DNA of 64,000 bases from NCBI RefSeq assembly GCF_947077775.1, contig NZ_CAMTTE010000001.1:1054001-1118000 (forward strand). The letters run 5' to 3'. This DNA is from Salinibacter pepae. Its GTDB lineage: Bacteria > Bacteroidota > Rhodothermia > Rhodothermales > Salinibacteraceae. The notes below the pieces were generated by a model that saw only the letters and a program-made list of their open reading frames with translations, searched no databases and had not been told where the DNA came from. Made by a program: the position numbers and the translations under genes. Numbering within the stretch: the first letter of the stretch is position 1; each line of letters starts with the position of its first letter. This document shows positions 44,528 through 52,626 of this stretch, in pieces.

Positions 44528-45274
44528 ATGTCACGCGTTCGCCTATACCTGTTTCTGCTCGTAGGGGTTCTGGGCCTGGTGGGCTGCGGGCAAGATCGTT
44601 CCACTTCCTCCCCCGCCACTTCCTCCCCCGCCGCCTCGTCGGCCGACACCACCAAATCGGCCACGGCGTCGGGCGCGGCGGACACGACCGACGCGGAGAC
44701 GCGCGTGCTGGTCCTCGGCAACAGCATCGCCGCCGGGTCCGGCGTGTCGTCCCGGGCGGCCTTTCCCGCCCGTCTCCAGCAGAAGGTTGACTCCCTCGGG
44801 TGGGACGTACAGGTGCAAAACGCCGGCGTGAGCGGGGAGACCACGGCCGGGGGCCTGCAGCGCATCGGGTGGGTGTTGCAGAGGCCGGTGGACGTGCTCG
44901 TGCTGGAGCTGGGGGGCAACGACGGCCTGCGCGGCATCGACCCGGGCGTCACCCGCAAGAACCTGCGCGGGATTATCGACACGACCCTGAGCACGTACCC
45001 GGAGGCCCGCGTCCTCCTGACCGGGATGCAGGTGCCTCCGAACCTCGGGCGGGAGTACGCCCGGCAGTTCCGCCAGGTCTACCCGGCGGTCGCCGAGGCG
45101 TACGACCGCGTCACGCTGATTCCGTTCCTCCTCAACGACATTGCGGGGTCCGATTCCCTGATGCAGGACGACGGCATCCATCCCACCGCGGCCGGCCACC
45201 GCCTCATCGCGGACGAGATCTGGACCGACCTCCGGCCCCTCCTGGAAGAGAGGCGCCCTCAGGACCCGGCGTGA
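44528..45274 (+). CDS. SGNH/GDSL arylesterase-thioesterase, lipoprotein form (TesA-like)
   Basis: 248 residues from ATG 44528. The signal peptide ends in lipobox LVGCG (Cys about 19), followed by a 40-residue Ser/Thr/Ala linker, then an SGNH hydrolase: VLVLGNSIAAGSGVSSRAAF (block I with Ser; the usual GDSL reads GNSI), QNAGVSGETTAGG (block II), LELGGNDGLRG (block III), MQDDGIHPTAAGHRL (block V with Asp and His). It hydrolyses acyl esters or thioesters in the periplasm or outer membrane. It is divergent from the YbbA-like ATPase, a conserved pairing. The downstream region contains a MITE-like element. Confidence 0.88.
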   Translation: MSRVRLYLFLLVGVLGLVGCGQDRSTSSPATSSPAASSADTTKSATASGAADTTDAETRVLVLGNSIAAGSGVSSRAAFPARLQQKVDSLGWDVQVQNAGVSGETTAGGLQRIGWVLQRPVDVLVLELGGNDGLRGIDPGVTRKNLRGIIDTTLSTYPEARVLLTGMQVPPNLGREYARQFRQVYPAVAEAYDRVTLIPFLLNDIAGSDSLMQDDGIHPTAAGHRLIADEIWTDLRPLLEERRPQDPA

Positions 45275-45293
45275 GGGGCTGTTGGAATGCTAC

Positions 45294-45504
45294 ACGTTGA
45301 GAACCTGTTCGGCGGGCTGTCTATGGCCTGCGACGTCGCGGATCTCGTGCAGCCCAGACACTACTCGGTCACTGCGTTCCCAGCGCAGAACGGCTTCTGC
45401 ACTCGCCCGGTAGCGCCGCTACAGGGCTCGTTTGGGCTCCGTTCATCCACGTTGCCCGCTGTGTCTCGGCTGAATATCCATCCGCCAAACAGGTTCTGAA
45501 CGTT
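45294..45504. mobile_element. MITE-like element (201 bp) with terminal inverted repeats and 5-bp flanking duplication
   Basis: Left end GAGAACCTGTTCGGCGG (45299-45315) and right end, read inward on the other strand, TCAGAACCTGTTTGGCGG (45499-45482) form near-identical terminal inverted repeats. ACGTT flanks both sides (45294-45298 and 45500-45504), as a target-site duplication would. The 165-bp interior has no convincing gene. It lies between the convergent tesA-like and pntB genes. This is the structure of a non-autonomous transposon, or a much-deleted IS. Confidence 0.65.
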
Positions 45505-45510
45505 CAACAC

Positions 45511-46944
45511 TCACGCCTCCTCCATCTCCTTCACCGCGTCGGTGATCTCGGCGACCGCCTCCTTCGCGTCGCTGAAGAGCATCTTCGTGTTGTCCGCGTA
45601 GAACAGCTCGTTGGGCACGCCGGAGTAGCCGGGGCTGAGGCTGCGCTTGATCATGACGACCGTGTCCGCGTCGTCCACGTTCAGGATCGGCATGCCGTAG
45701 ATCGGGCTGCCCTCGTCGTCCCGGGCCGCGGGGTTAACGACATCGTTCGCCCCCACGACGATGGCAAGGTCCGTCGTCGCGAACTCGGGGTTGATGTCCT
45801 CCAGCTCGTAGAGCTTCTCGTAGGAGACGTCGGCCTCGGCGAGAAGCACATTCATGTGCCCCGGCATGCGCCCCGCCACCGGGTGGATCGCGTAGCTCAC
45901 CTCGATGCCCTGCGCCTCCAGCCGGTCGGCCAGCTCGCGCACCTCGTGCTGGGCCTGCGCCACGGCCAGCCCGTAGCCCGGCGCGATGACCACCCTGTCG
46001 GCGTAGCGGGCGAGGATGGCCGTGTCGTCCGGCGACGTCTCGTTGACCGTCTTGCCCTCCGGCACGTCGAGCCCCGCCGCGGGCCCGTCGCCCCCGCCGA
46101 AGCCGCCGAGCATGACGTTCGCCAGGGACCGGTTCATCGCCTCGCACATGAGGACGGTCAGGATCATGCCCGCCGCCCCGACGAGCGTCCCACTCACAAT
46201 GAGGGCCGTGTTGTCGAGCACGAAGCCGGCCGCGGCGGCCGCGAGGCCGGAATACGAGTTCAGAAGCGACACGACCACCGGCATGTCGGCCCCGCCGATG
46301 GGGATGACGAGCAGAATGCCGAGCAGGAGGGCCGCCGCCCCGAGGCCGAGGGCCGCGAGGATCATCGGGCGGGCGAGCGTGGGAAAGGCCTCCGCGTACG
46401 CCACCATCACGCCGAACGCCACGCCCGCCCCCACGAGCAGGAGGCCCGTCAGCACCCGCAGGCCGGGAAAGGAGATGGGGCTGCCCGTGATCCAGCCGCT
46501 CAGCTTGCCGTTGGCGATGATGCTCCCCGAGAAGGTGACGGTCCCGATGAGGATCGAGAGCGCAATGGTCACCGCCGTGACGGCCCCAAACCCGTACACG
46601 TCCCCACTCACGTACTGGGACAGCTCCGCCCCCGAGACGAGCGCGGAGGCGAGCCCCCCAAACCCGTTGAAGACGGCCACCAGCTCCGGCATGGCCGTCA
46701 TTTCGACGGTGCGGGCCAGCGCCACGCCGACCAGCCCGCCCAGGGCAAGCCCGCCCAAAATCATGGGCCACGACAGAATCTCCTGGAGGAAGAGGGTCGC
46801 GACGACGGCGACGAGCATGCCGAGGGAGGCCAGCGCGTTGCCGGTGCGGGCGGTAACGGGCGACTGCATGCGCTTGAGCCCGAACACGAAGAGCACCGCC
46901 GAGAGCAGGTACGCGAGGTCGATGATCGCAGTTTTCATAGGCAA
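45511..46944 (-). CDS. pntB: NAD(P) transhydrogenase subunit beta
   Basis: 477 residues; the ATG two codons in (46938) is equally likely. About nine membrane helices (domain II) are followed by the NADP(H)-binding domain III: VVIAPGYGLAVAQAQHEVRE (about 321-340), IHPVAGRMPGHMNVLLAEA, IVVGANDVVNPAARDDEGSP, VMIKRSLSPGYSGVPNELFY. With PntA1 and PntA2 it couples proton entry to hydride transfer from NADH to NADP+, supplying NADPH. It is the last gene of the minus-strand run pntA1-pntA2-pntB; a long inverted repeat lies between pntA2 and pntB. Confidence 0.96.
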   Translation of the reverse strand: MPMKTAIIDLAYLLSAVLFVFGLKRMQSPVTARTGNALASLGMLVAVVATLFLQEILSWPMILGGLALGGLVGVALARTVEMTAMPELVAVFNGFGGLASALVSGAELSQYVSGDVYGFGAVTAVTIALSILIGTVTFSGSIIANGKLSGWITGSPISFPGLRVLTGLLLVGAGVAFGVMVAYAEAFPTLARPMILAALGLGAAALLLGILLVIPIGGADMPVVVSLLNSYSGLAAAAAGFVLDNTALIVSGTLVGAAGMILTVLMCEAMNRSLANVMLGGFGGGDGPAAGLDVPEGKTVNETSPDDTAILARYADRVVIAPGYGLAVAQAQHEVRELADRLEAQGIEVSYAIHPVAGRMPGHMNVLLAEADVSYEKLYELEDINPEFATTDLAIVVGANDVVNPAARDDEGSPIYGMPILNVDDADTVVMIKRSLSPGYSGVPNELFYADNTKMLFSDAKEAVAEITDAVKEMEEA

Positions 46945-46988
46945 AACCGTACGGAGGAGAGTCTATCGGGAGCGGGGACCTTTCCCTC

Positions 46989-47069
46989 GTATTTCGTGGT
47001 GCGTATTTCGTCACTTGGCTTCCAGCGTACAACTACGCAATACGCACTACGCAATACGCACTACGCACT
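46989..47069. repeat. Inverted heptamer repeat between pntA2 and pntB
   Basis: Left arm 46989-47011 and right arm 47035-47057 are 23-bp inverted copies with three mismatches, spaced by 23 bp. Both arms are built of 7-bp units: on the right ACGCAAT/ACGCACT alternate five times (47035-47069), running to the first base of the pntA2 stop; on the left the same units appear in reverse (GTATTTC GTGGTGC GTATTTC). In RNA this would form a long hairpin between the two cistrons. Confidence 0.75.
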
Positions 47070-47389
47070 CAGTCTGCTGAGCCGTTCGCCTGCCCCGCCC
47101 CAACCGACGCGGGGGACGCCTCCTTCTTCCCAAACATCTTCAGCATGCGGTCGGTCACCAGAAAGCCGCCGACGACGTTGATGGTGGCCACCACGAGCGC
47201 CCCGAAGCCGATCCAGGTCGACCACGGCCCGGTCGTCATGCCCGCCGCCACCAGCGCCCCCACGACCGTAATGCCGCTGATGGCGTTGGCGCCCGACATG
47301 AGGGGGGTGTGCAGGGTTTGCGGCACCTTGGTTAGCACCTCCGTGCCGAGGAACGCCGCGAGGACGAAGATAATCAGGTTGTTGAGCAT
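47069..47389 (-). CDS. pntA2: NAD(P) transhydrogenase alpha subunit, membrane part (PntA2)
   Basis: 106 residues with three to four membrane helices: LNNLIIFVLAAFLGTEVLTK, then VPQTLHTPLMSGANAISGI (a very conserved family block), and VVATINVVGGFLVTDRMLKM. It completes the proton channel of domain II together with PntB. A split alpha subunit (PntA1 plus PntA2) is the common arrangement outside enterobacteria. It lies between pntA1 and pntB, each side bordered by a heptamer-repeat cluster. Confidence 0.94.
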   Translation of the reverse strand: MLNNLIIFVLAAFLGTEVLTKVPQTLHTPLMSGANAISGITVVGALVAAGMTTGPWSTWIGFGALVVATINVVGGFLVTDRMLKMFGKKEASPASVGAGQANGSAD

Positions 47390-47475
47390 GTTGGCTTTTC
47401 GGACAGCGGGAAATCAGAATTCGAATGCAGGAGCACAAGGAGACCCGACTGCCTCCCTGAAAGACAGAGTGACAC

Positions 47476-47503
47476 GTGAGTCGTGATGCGTGAGTCGTGA
47501 TGT
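47476..47503. repeat. Heptamer-period repeat between pntA1 and pntA2
   Basis: The 14-bp unit GTGAGTCGTGATG(C/T) occurs twice in tandem. Read on the other strand it is four 7-bp units TCACGAC-TCACGCA-TCACGAC-TCACGTG. It has the same unit as the repeat before cas7 (63,297) and the same period as the repeats at 47,035 and 51,618. Confidence 0.7.
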
Positions 47504-47540
47504 GTGACCGCCCGCACCAGGCGTCCTCACGGGTGCCGTG

Positions 47541-48704
47541 TCACGTCTCAGGAGCCTCTTTCTCCGTAGGCGCAATAAGGTCCCGAACACGCTCATTCTG
47601 AACCTCCCCGTCGCGGGTGAGGCACGACTCGGCGAAAATCTCGTCGTCGAAGTCCGGGGCAAAACGGCCCTCGTCGAGTCCCTCCTCAACCATGGCGGCG
47701 ACGGTCTTGGCGTAGAGCTCACTCGCGTGGACCGGCATTTCGGCGGGCAGGTTGGTGGGCCCCAAGATCTGGACGTTGTGCTCCACGATTTCTTCTCCGG
47801 TCTCCGTGAGGGCACAGTTGCCCCCGTTCGGCGCGGCAAGATCGACGATCACCGACCCGGGATCCATGGCCGCCACGGCCTCTTCGTTGATGAGCAGGGG
47901 AGCAGGCTGGCCGGGAATGAGGGCCGTCGAGATCACCACGTCGGCCTCGGCGAGGTGGGGCTGCAGGAGCTCGGGCTGTCGCTCCTGCTTCTCCTTCTCC
48001 ACCTGCTCCGCGTACCCGCTCTCGTCCTGGTCGGCCTCGATGTCCACCTCCAGCTCCACGAAGGACGCGCCGAGGCTTTCGACCTCCTCCCGGGTCGGTT
48101 CGCGGATGTCGTACCCGAACACCTTCGCCCCCAGGCGCTTGGCGGTGGCGATCGCCTGCAGGCCCGCCACGCCGGCCCCCAGCACGAGCACCCGGGCCGG
48201 GCGCACCGTGCCGGCGGCGGTGGTGAGCAGCGGGAAGAACGCGGGCAGTCGCTCCGCCGCCCCGATCGCCGCCCGGTACCCCCCGATCGAGCTCATCGCG
48301 GAGAGCGCGTCGAGCTTCTGCGCCCGCGAGATGCGCGGCACGAGCTCCATCGCCAGCGCCGTCACGCCCCGGTCCGCCAGCGCCTGTGCGGCCTCCGGGC
48401 GTTCGAGCGGGCTGAGAAAGCCGACAAGGACCTGCCCCTCGCCGAGCCGGTCCACCTCGTCGTCGGACGGGGGGGCCACCTTCGCGATGATGTCGGCGTC
48501 GAACGTCGCGTCCCGCCCCACGACCGAACACCCCGCCGCGTCGTAGTCGGCATCGGTGTGGTACGCTCCCTCCCCGGCGCCCTCCTCGACGCGGATGTCT
48601 AGATCGTCCACCGTCGCCAACAGGCGATCGGCCACGTCGGGGATCAGGGCAACGCGGGTCTCGCCCGGGTCGGTTTCGCGCGGGACGCCAATCGTGAGGG
48701 CCAT
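47541..48704 (-). CDS. pntA1: NAD(P) transhydrogenase alpha subunit, NAD-binding part (PntA1)
   Basis: 387 residues, soluble domain I, related to alanine dehydrogenase. Blocks: IGVPRETDPGETRVALIPDV at the start, LVGFLSPLERPEAAQAL, ELVPRISRAQKLDALSAMSS, the Rossmann loop VLVLGAGVAGLQAIATAKRL (about 172-191), and VISTALIPGQPAPLLI with the NAD-binding RPAP-type loop as QPAP. It binds NADH and delivers hydride to NADP+ in PntB. It is the first gene of the operon, 96 nt past the serC stop, so possibly read with serC. Confidence 0.94.
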   Translation of the reverse strand: MALTIGVPRETDPGETRVALIPDVADRLLATVDDLDIRVEEGAGEGAYHTDADYDAAGCSVVGRDATFDADIIAKVAPPSDDEVDRLGEGQVLVGFLSPLERPEAAQALADRGVTALAMELVPRISRAQKLDALSAMSSIGGYRAAIGAAERLPAFFPLLTTAAGTVRPARVLVLGAGVAGLQAIATAKRLGAKVFGYDIREPTREEVESLGASFVELEVDIEADQDESGYAEQVEKEKQERQPELLQPHLAEADVVISTALIPGQPAPLLINEEAVAAMDPGSVIVDLAAPNGGNCALTETGEEIVEHNVQILGPTNLPAEMPVHASELYAKTVAAMVEEGLDEGRFAPDFDDEIFAESCLTRDGEVQNERVRDLIAPTEKEAPET

Positions 48705-48800
48705 TGCGCCGTGGTCGTTGGTTCAAAGACCGTCTCGTACCGTCCTCCCTTCCCAAGCCCTGGGGCTCTCCCGTTTCGCCCCGCCCCTGGTGCTTCCGCT

Positions 48801-49910
48801 TCAGCCGTGCGTGCGCTCGAACTCCTCCATAAACGCCACGAGCCGCCGGACGCCCGCCTCGGGCATCGCGTTGTACATGGACGCGCGCACCCCGCCCACG
48901 GAGCGGTGCCCGGACAGGCTGAGCAGCCCCTCCTGCTCGGCCTTCTGGAGGAAGACCGGCTCCAGGGCCGGGTCGTGGAGCCGAAACGTGGCGTTCATCG
49001 TGGACCGGTCCTCCGGGTCGACGGTGCCCTGGTAAAAGTCGGTCGCGTCGATCGCGTCGTAGAGCAGGCGCGCCTTTCGCCGGTTGATGGCGTGGATGGC
49101 GTCGATGCCCCCCTGGTTGCGGAGCCAGCGGCACACCTTCTCCACCATGTAGATGGCAAAGACCGGCGGCGTGTTGTAGCGACGCTCCGCGTGGGTGCCG
49201 TAGTCCAGCATCGTCGGGAGCGGTTGTTTGCGGCGCCGCAGGAAGTCGTCGTGCACGAGGACGACGGTGACGCCCGCCGGCCCGACGTTCTTCTGCGCCC
49301 CGGCATAGATGAGCCCGTAGCCCTCCAGGTCCATCGGGCGGCTCAGAAACTCGCTCGACGCGTCGGTGACGACGGGCACGTCGAGCACCGGGTCGTCGGT
49401 CATCTGGTTGCCATTGACCGTTTCGTTGGTCGTGACGTGGACGTACGACGCGTCCGGGGTGAGGTCCCACTCCGCCACGTCCGGCACGTAGGCAAAGTCC
49501 GCGTCCTCGCTGGAGGCGGCGACGTTCACGCCGCCCACCCGTTCGGCCTCGGCGACCGCCTTCACGCCCCACCGCCCCGACACGACGTAGTCGGCCACGC
49601 CGTCCTCGGGCAGGAAGTTGAGGGGCACCTGGTAAAACTGCATCCGGGCCCCGCCCTGCAGGAAGAGAATGTGCCAGTCGTCACCCAGGTCGAGCAGGGC
49701 ACGGAGGTGCTCACGGGCGGACGCTTCGATCTCGTCGTACGCGGGTGAGCGGTGGCTGATCTCCATCACCGAGGCCCCAACGTGGTCGTACACGGGCAGC
49801 TCGTCTTTGACCTCCCGCAACGCCTCCACAGGAAGCGTGGCCGGCCCGGCCGAAAAGTTGTACTGGCGCTGGCTGCGGTCGGCGGGCCCCGCAACGTCGG
49901 AAGTAGACAT
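48801..49910 (-). CDS. serC: Phosphoserine aminotransferase
   Basis: 369 residues. A PLP enzyme of class V converting 3-phosphohydroxypyruvate and glutamate to phosphoserine (serine, and in many bacteria pyridoxal phosphate, synthesis). Family blocks: YNFSAGPATLPVEALREV at the N-terminus, SVMEISHRSPAY, ILFLQGGARMQFYQVPLNFL, the PLP-lysine loop YAGAQKNVGPAGVTVVLV (Lys about 215), and NTPPVFAIYMVEKVCRWL, with SGHRSVGGVRASMYNAMP near the end. It lies upstream of the pnt genes on the same strand, an understandable partnership with NADPH supply but not proof of co-regulation. Confidence 0.95.
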   Translation of the reverse strand: MSTSDVAGPADRSQRQYNFSAGPATLPVEALREVKDELPVYDHVGASVMEISHRSPAYDEIEASAREHLRALLDLGDDWHILFLQGGARMQFYQVPLNFLPEDGVADYVVSGRWGVKAVAEAERVGGVNVAASSEDADFAYVPDVAEWDLTPDASYVHVTTNETVNGNQMTDDPVLDVPVVTDASSEFLSRPMDLEGYGLIYAGAQKNVGPAGVTVVLVHDDFLRRRKQPLPTMLDYGTHAERRYNTPPVFAIYMVEKVCRWLRNQGGIDAIHAINRRKARLLYDAIDATDFYQGTVDPEDRSTMNATFRLHDPALEPVFLQKAEQEGLLSLSGHRSVGGVRASMYNAMPEAGVRRLVAFMEEFERTHG

Positions 49911-50267
49911 GACCGAACGATTGATTCAGCAGGAAAGAAGCGCAACGGAGGGGCGACGAGGCCTCCTATCGCTTTGTGGCAGTGTACGGGTTCAACGTAC
50001 CCAACGCAGCAGCGTCGCGCAACAGAGCGTCTTCCGGACAGGCTGTGGAGTGCTTTCTTTTCCCAAAGTGGGGCCGTACGAGCGGGAAAGGCGCCTGCGC
50101 CCCCGCGTTCCGCCTGCCGCTACCCGAACATTACGAGCATTGCGCCGGCCTCACGCCGCCCGTCCGGCCGCCTCCCACAGCAATGCCCCTGCACAGATCG
50201 ACCATGCAGGGGCACGGAAAATCCGAAAATGGGACGATGTCCGCGGCGTCCGGACCGTCCGTCCACA
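49911..50267. other. Intergenic region between serC and the FKBP gene
   Basis: About 357 bases without a supported gene. It holds the leader of serC (right side of its start on the minus strand) and a stem-loop behind the FKBP gene at 50184-50214. Nothing else recognised. Confidence 0.5.
50184..50214 (-). terminator. Stem-loop downstream of the FKBP isomerase gene
   Basis: Perfect 10-bp stem TGCCCCTGCA/TGCAGGGGCA with an 11-nt loop, 53 nt past the stop codon on the minus strand. The tail TTGCTG is not a proper U-tract, so the terminator is probable but not strong. Confidence 0.5.
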
Positions 50268-50753
50268 CTACGGCGTGACGATGTTTCCGCCCTCGCCGCC
50301 GCCTCCGCCGTCGGGCGAGCCACTGCCTTCGGCAACGTCGATCACTTCGATGTCGAAGATCAGCGTGCGCCCCGCCAGCGGGTGATTCGCGTCGATGGTC
50401 ACCGAGTCTTCCCCGAGGGCCGTGATGAGCACGGGGACGGTCTGGCCGTTCTCCAGTCGCAGCTGAAGCTGCTGGCCAACCTCCGGCTCCACCTCGTCGG
50501 GAATCTGGTCGTGGTCCATCTCCATGACCATGTCTTCGCGGTGCTCCCCGTAGGCCTGCTCCGGCTCCACCTCTACGGTCTTCTCGTCGCCCGGCTCCAT
50601 GCCCGTTACGGCCTCCTCAAACCCCGGAATGACACGATTCTCCCCGATGGTAAAGCTCAGGGGCTCCTCCTCGGACTCGTCGAACTTCGTGCCGTCTTCC
50701 AGTTTGCCGGTGTAGTGGACCTGGACCTCATCTCCTGTATTCGCTTGTGCCAC
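50268..50753 (-). CDS. FKBP-type peptidyl-prolyl isomerase (SlyD-like)
   Basis: 161 residues. FKBP domain with an inserted IF chaperone flap, as in SlyD: GDEVQVHYTGKLEDGTKFDE, FTIGENRVIPGFEEAVTGM, then the flap (residues about 70-125), and NHPLAGRTLIFDIEVIDV. It is a cytosolic folding helper and proline isomerase. The C-terminal metal-binding His-rich tail of enterobacterial SlyD is missing; instead there is a Gly-rich tail (SPDGGGGGEGG). The body is very acidic, fitting a high-salt cytosol. Confidence 0.92.
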   Translation of the reverse strand: MAQANTGDEVQVHYTGKLEDGTKFDESEEEPLSFTIGENRVIPGFEEAVTGMEPGDEKTVEVEPEQAYGEHREDMVMEMDHDQIPDEVEPEVGQQLQLRLENGQTVPVLITALGEDSVTIDANHPLAGRTLIFDIEVIDVAEGSGSPDGGGGGEGGNIVTP

Positions 50754-50950
50754 GACGCTATATCGGTCTGTTGCGATGGGTATGAGTAACAGTAATCACG
50801 GCGGTGTAACGCGTCGTGCAAACCAGTGTTCGGGACTCCCGGCAGATCGTGCGTTCTTTACCTGCCCATGCCTGCGCGGCGGCGCCCCCGACTCGGCCCG
50901 TCTCCGAGGTGCGACGAACTCGTAAGGGATGGCGGCGGCCCGTCGGTCCG

Positions 50951-50962
50951 GGGAATATTCCC
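50951..50962. promoter_or_regulatory. Perfect palindrome GGGAATATTCCC in the slyD-like/FAS1 divergent region
   Basis: A 12-bp perfect palindrome 56 bp before the FAS1 gene ATG, in the region between two divergent genes. The position and symmetry fit a dimeric regulator site. No matching regulator gene is nearby. Confidence 0.35.
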
Positions 50963-51017
50963 ACGGGTTAGGGATTGGGCCCCATCCGTAGATCCTTTCA
51001 ACCACTCCAAACAGCCA

Positions 51018-51557
51018 ATGACCACCTACGCATCACGCTTTGTCTTTCTTCTCGGCCTCGGCCTCGCCCTCCTTGCCGGCCCGGCCGTCGCCCAGCAGGA
51101 CGACACGGGCGCCGACCAGCCGGACATCGTTGATACGGCCGTCCAGGCCGATGACTTCAACACCCTGGCCCAGGCCCTGGAGGCGGCAGACCTCGTGGGC
51201 GCCCTGAAGGGCGAGGGGCCGTTCACCGTCTTCGCCCCCACCGACGCCGCCTTCGACGCCCTGCCGGACGGGCAGCTTGAGTCGCTCCTCCAGCCGGAAA
51301 ACAAGGAGCAGCTCCAGGCCATCCTGCAGTACCACGTCGTGAGCGGCGCGGCGATGGCGTCGGACGTGACCGGCATGGACTCTGCCCCCACACTCGAAGG
51401 CCGCTCCGTCCAGATCCAGGTCAATGACGGTACCGTCCGCCTGATGGGCCAGAACACCGCCACCGTCGTGCAGACCGACATTGAGGCCTCGAACGGCGTC
51501 ATCCACGTCATCGACAGCGTTCTGCTTCCCCCGGAGGCCAACGACGGCGGCATGTAG
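51018..51557 (+). CDS. Secreted single-domain fasciclin (FAS1) protein
   Basis: 179 residues from ATG 51018. Signal peptide [20 protein letters not shown] ending AVAQ (no lipobox, so soluble or periplasmic/secreted). One FAS1 domain fills the rest: [49 protein letters not shown], and [17 protein letters not shown]. Likely an adhesive or extracellular matrix protein. It is a close family relative of the FAS1 part of the lipoprotein at 1340-2578 but lacks that protein's second domain. Monocistronic, with a strong terminator directly after it. Confidence 0.92.
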   Translation: MTTYASRFVFLLGLGLALLAGPAVAQQDDTGADQPDIVDTAVQADDFNTLAQALEAADLVGALKGEGPFTVFAPTDAAFDALPDGQLESLLQPENKEQLQAILQYHVVSGAAMASDVTGMDSAPTLEGRSVQIQVNDGTVRLMGQNTATVVQTDIEASNGVIHVIDSVLLPPEANDGGM

Positions 51558-51581
51558 TCCCCTCCTTCTTTTCTCTTCCCC

Positions 51582-51612
51582 AAGGGCGTGGCCGGGTGCC
51601 ACGCCCTTTTTT
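51582..51612 (+). terminator. Rho-independent terminator after the FAS1 gene
   Basis: Perfect 11-bp stem AAGGGCGTGGC/GCCACGCCCTT with a 5-nt loop and six T at the 3' side on the plus strand, 24 nt past the stop codon. Confidence 0.92.
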
Positions 51613-51617
51613 GTTTG

Positions 51618-51657
51618 TCGGGATCGGGTGTCGGAGATCGGGTGTCGGGGATCGGGA
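51618..51657. repeat. Heptamer-period repeat abutting the blh stop codon
   Basis: Six consecutive units of 6-7 bp: TCGGGA, TCGGGTG, TCGGAGA, TCGGGTG, TCGGGGA, TCGGGA, ending one base before the blh stop (51658). It lies between the FAS1 terminator and the convergent blh gene. Confidence 0.65.
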
Positions 51658-52626
51658 TCAGGCGGCGGCCTGGGGGGCGCCCTTCTCCCGCTCCCGGTAC
51701 ATCTTCTCGACGACCACCATGTGGGGGAGGGTCATGATGGCGATCAGGATGAAGAGAAGCGCGACCATCTGGTCCTCCAGCCCGAACGACTGCGTGGCGG
51801 CGTAGAGGCCCGCCAGTCCAACGAAGGGGATCGCCGTAAACAGGAACGCCTCCCGGTAGAACCGGGCCATCGACATGGCGTCTCCCTGCCGCCGGAAGAA
51901 GCGGAGGAGCTCCAGGATGTGCCCCAGCGCGTGCCACCCCCCGAAGAAGACCGCAAAGGCCACGAGCGGGTGGACGAGCCCAAACAGCGCCGCGAGCACC
52001 GCGACGTTGGTCGCCTCCCGCCCGAGGGCCCAGTCGACACTCGGGTCCGCCCCCAGCCTGCCGATTCCGAGCGCCCCCAGGTGCTGCGCGACGAGGCCCG
52101 CGAACAGGGCGCCCGGCGCCGTCGTCACCCCCGGCCACGTGAGCAGTTGAACGCCCCCCATCGCCTCGAAGATGGGCGCGACGACCTCCGGAAAGGCCAC
52201 GATGGGCAGGCCGAGCAGAAAGAGGCCGCGCGACAGGTAGAGGAGACGGGCGGACAGGGGCGGGAGCCGCCAGTAGGCCAGGTCGGCCTGCCCGAAGTGG
52301 TACATGGTCATGACCAGAAAGAGGCCGAGGCTCCAGGCCGGGGCCCCAATCCAGAGCGCCCCGTAGAGCGCCATCAGGACGAGGTAGCCGCCGTAGAACT
52401 TTGCCTGGTCGGCCCACGTCGGGCCGAGGCCCCACAGCCGGGCCGCCACGAGGTGATCGACGGCCCCGTGCGGCATCCCCGTCAGCACGACGGCCACGAA
52501 CAGGATCCCCAGCGCCCAGGGCCCCAGCGACACGCCCCCCCATGTCCCCAGGACAGTCGCCAGGACGGTGAGGACCAGCACGCCCCCGTAGATGCGCGGC
52601 GAGCGAAGGGTAACCGGGTTGTGCAT
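51658..52626 (-). CDS. blh: Brp/Blh-family beta-carotene 15,15'-dioxygenase
   Basis: 322 residues from ATG 52626; the frame is open upstream but the membrane protein begins here (MHNPVTLRSPRIYGGVLVLT). About eight helices and the family His motifs: TGMPHGAVDHLVA, MYHFGQADLAYW, GGWHALGHILE and LPHMVVVEKMY, which bind the iron. It cleaves beta-carotene into two retinals, the chromophore of xanthorhodopsin-, halorhodopsin- and sensory-rhodopsin-type proteins. No rhodopsin gene is in the window. The upstream 60 bp is AT-richer with a tandem CAGTA motif at 52667-52678. Convergent with the FAS1 gene. Confidence 0.92.
   Translation of the reverse strand: MHNPVTLRSPRIYGGVLVLTVLATVLGTWGGVSLGPWALGILFVAVVLTGMPHGAVDHLVAARLWGLGPTWADQAKFYGGYLVLMALYGALWIGAPAWSLGLFLVMTMYHFGQADLAYWRLPPLSARLLYLSRGLFLLGLPIVAFPEVVAPIFEAMGGVQLLTWPGVTTAPGALFAGLVAQHLGALGIGRLGADPSVDWALGREATNVAVLAALFGLVHPLVAFAVFFGGWHALGHILELLRFFRRQGDAMSMARFYREAFLFTAIPFVGLAGLYAATQSFGLEDQMVALLFILIAIMTLPHMVVVEKMYREREKGAPQAAA

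Noticed and set aside
45287-45499. 70-residue frame inside the MITE-like element
   Set aside because: Coincides with the repeat-bounded segment, has no recognisable transposase or other domain.
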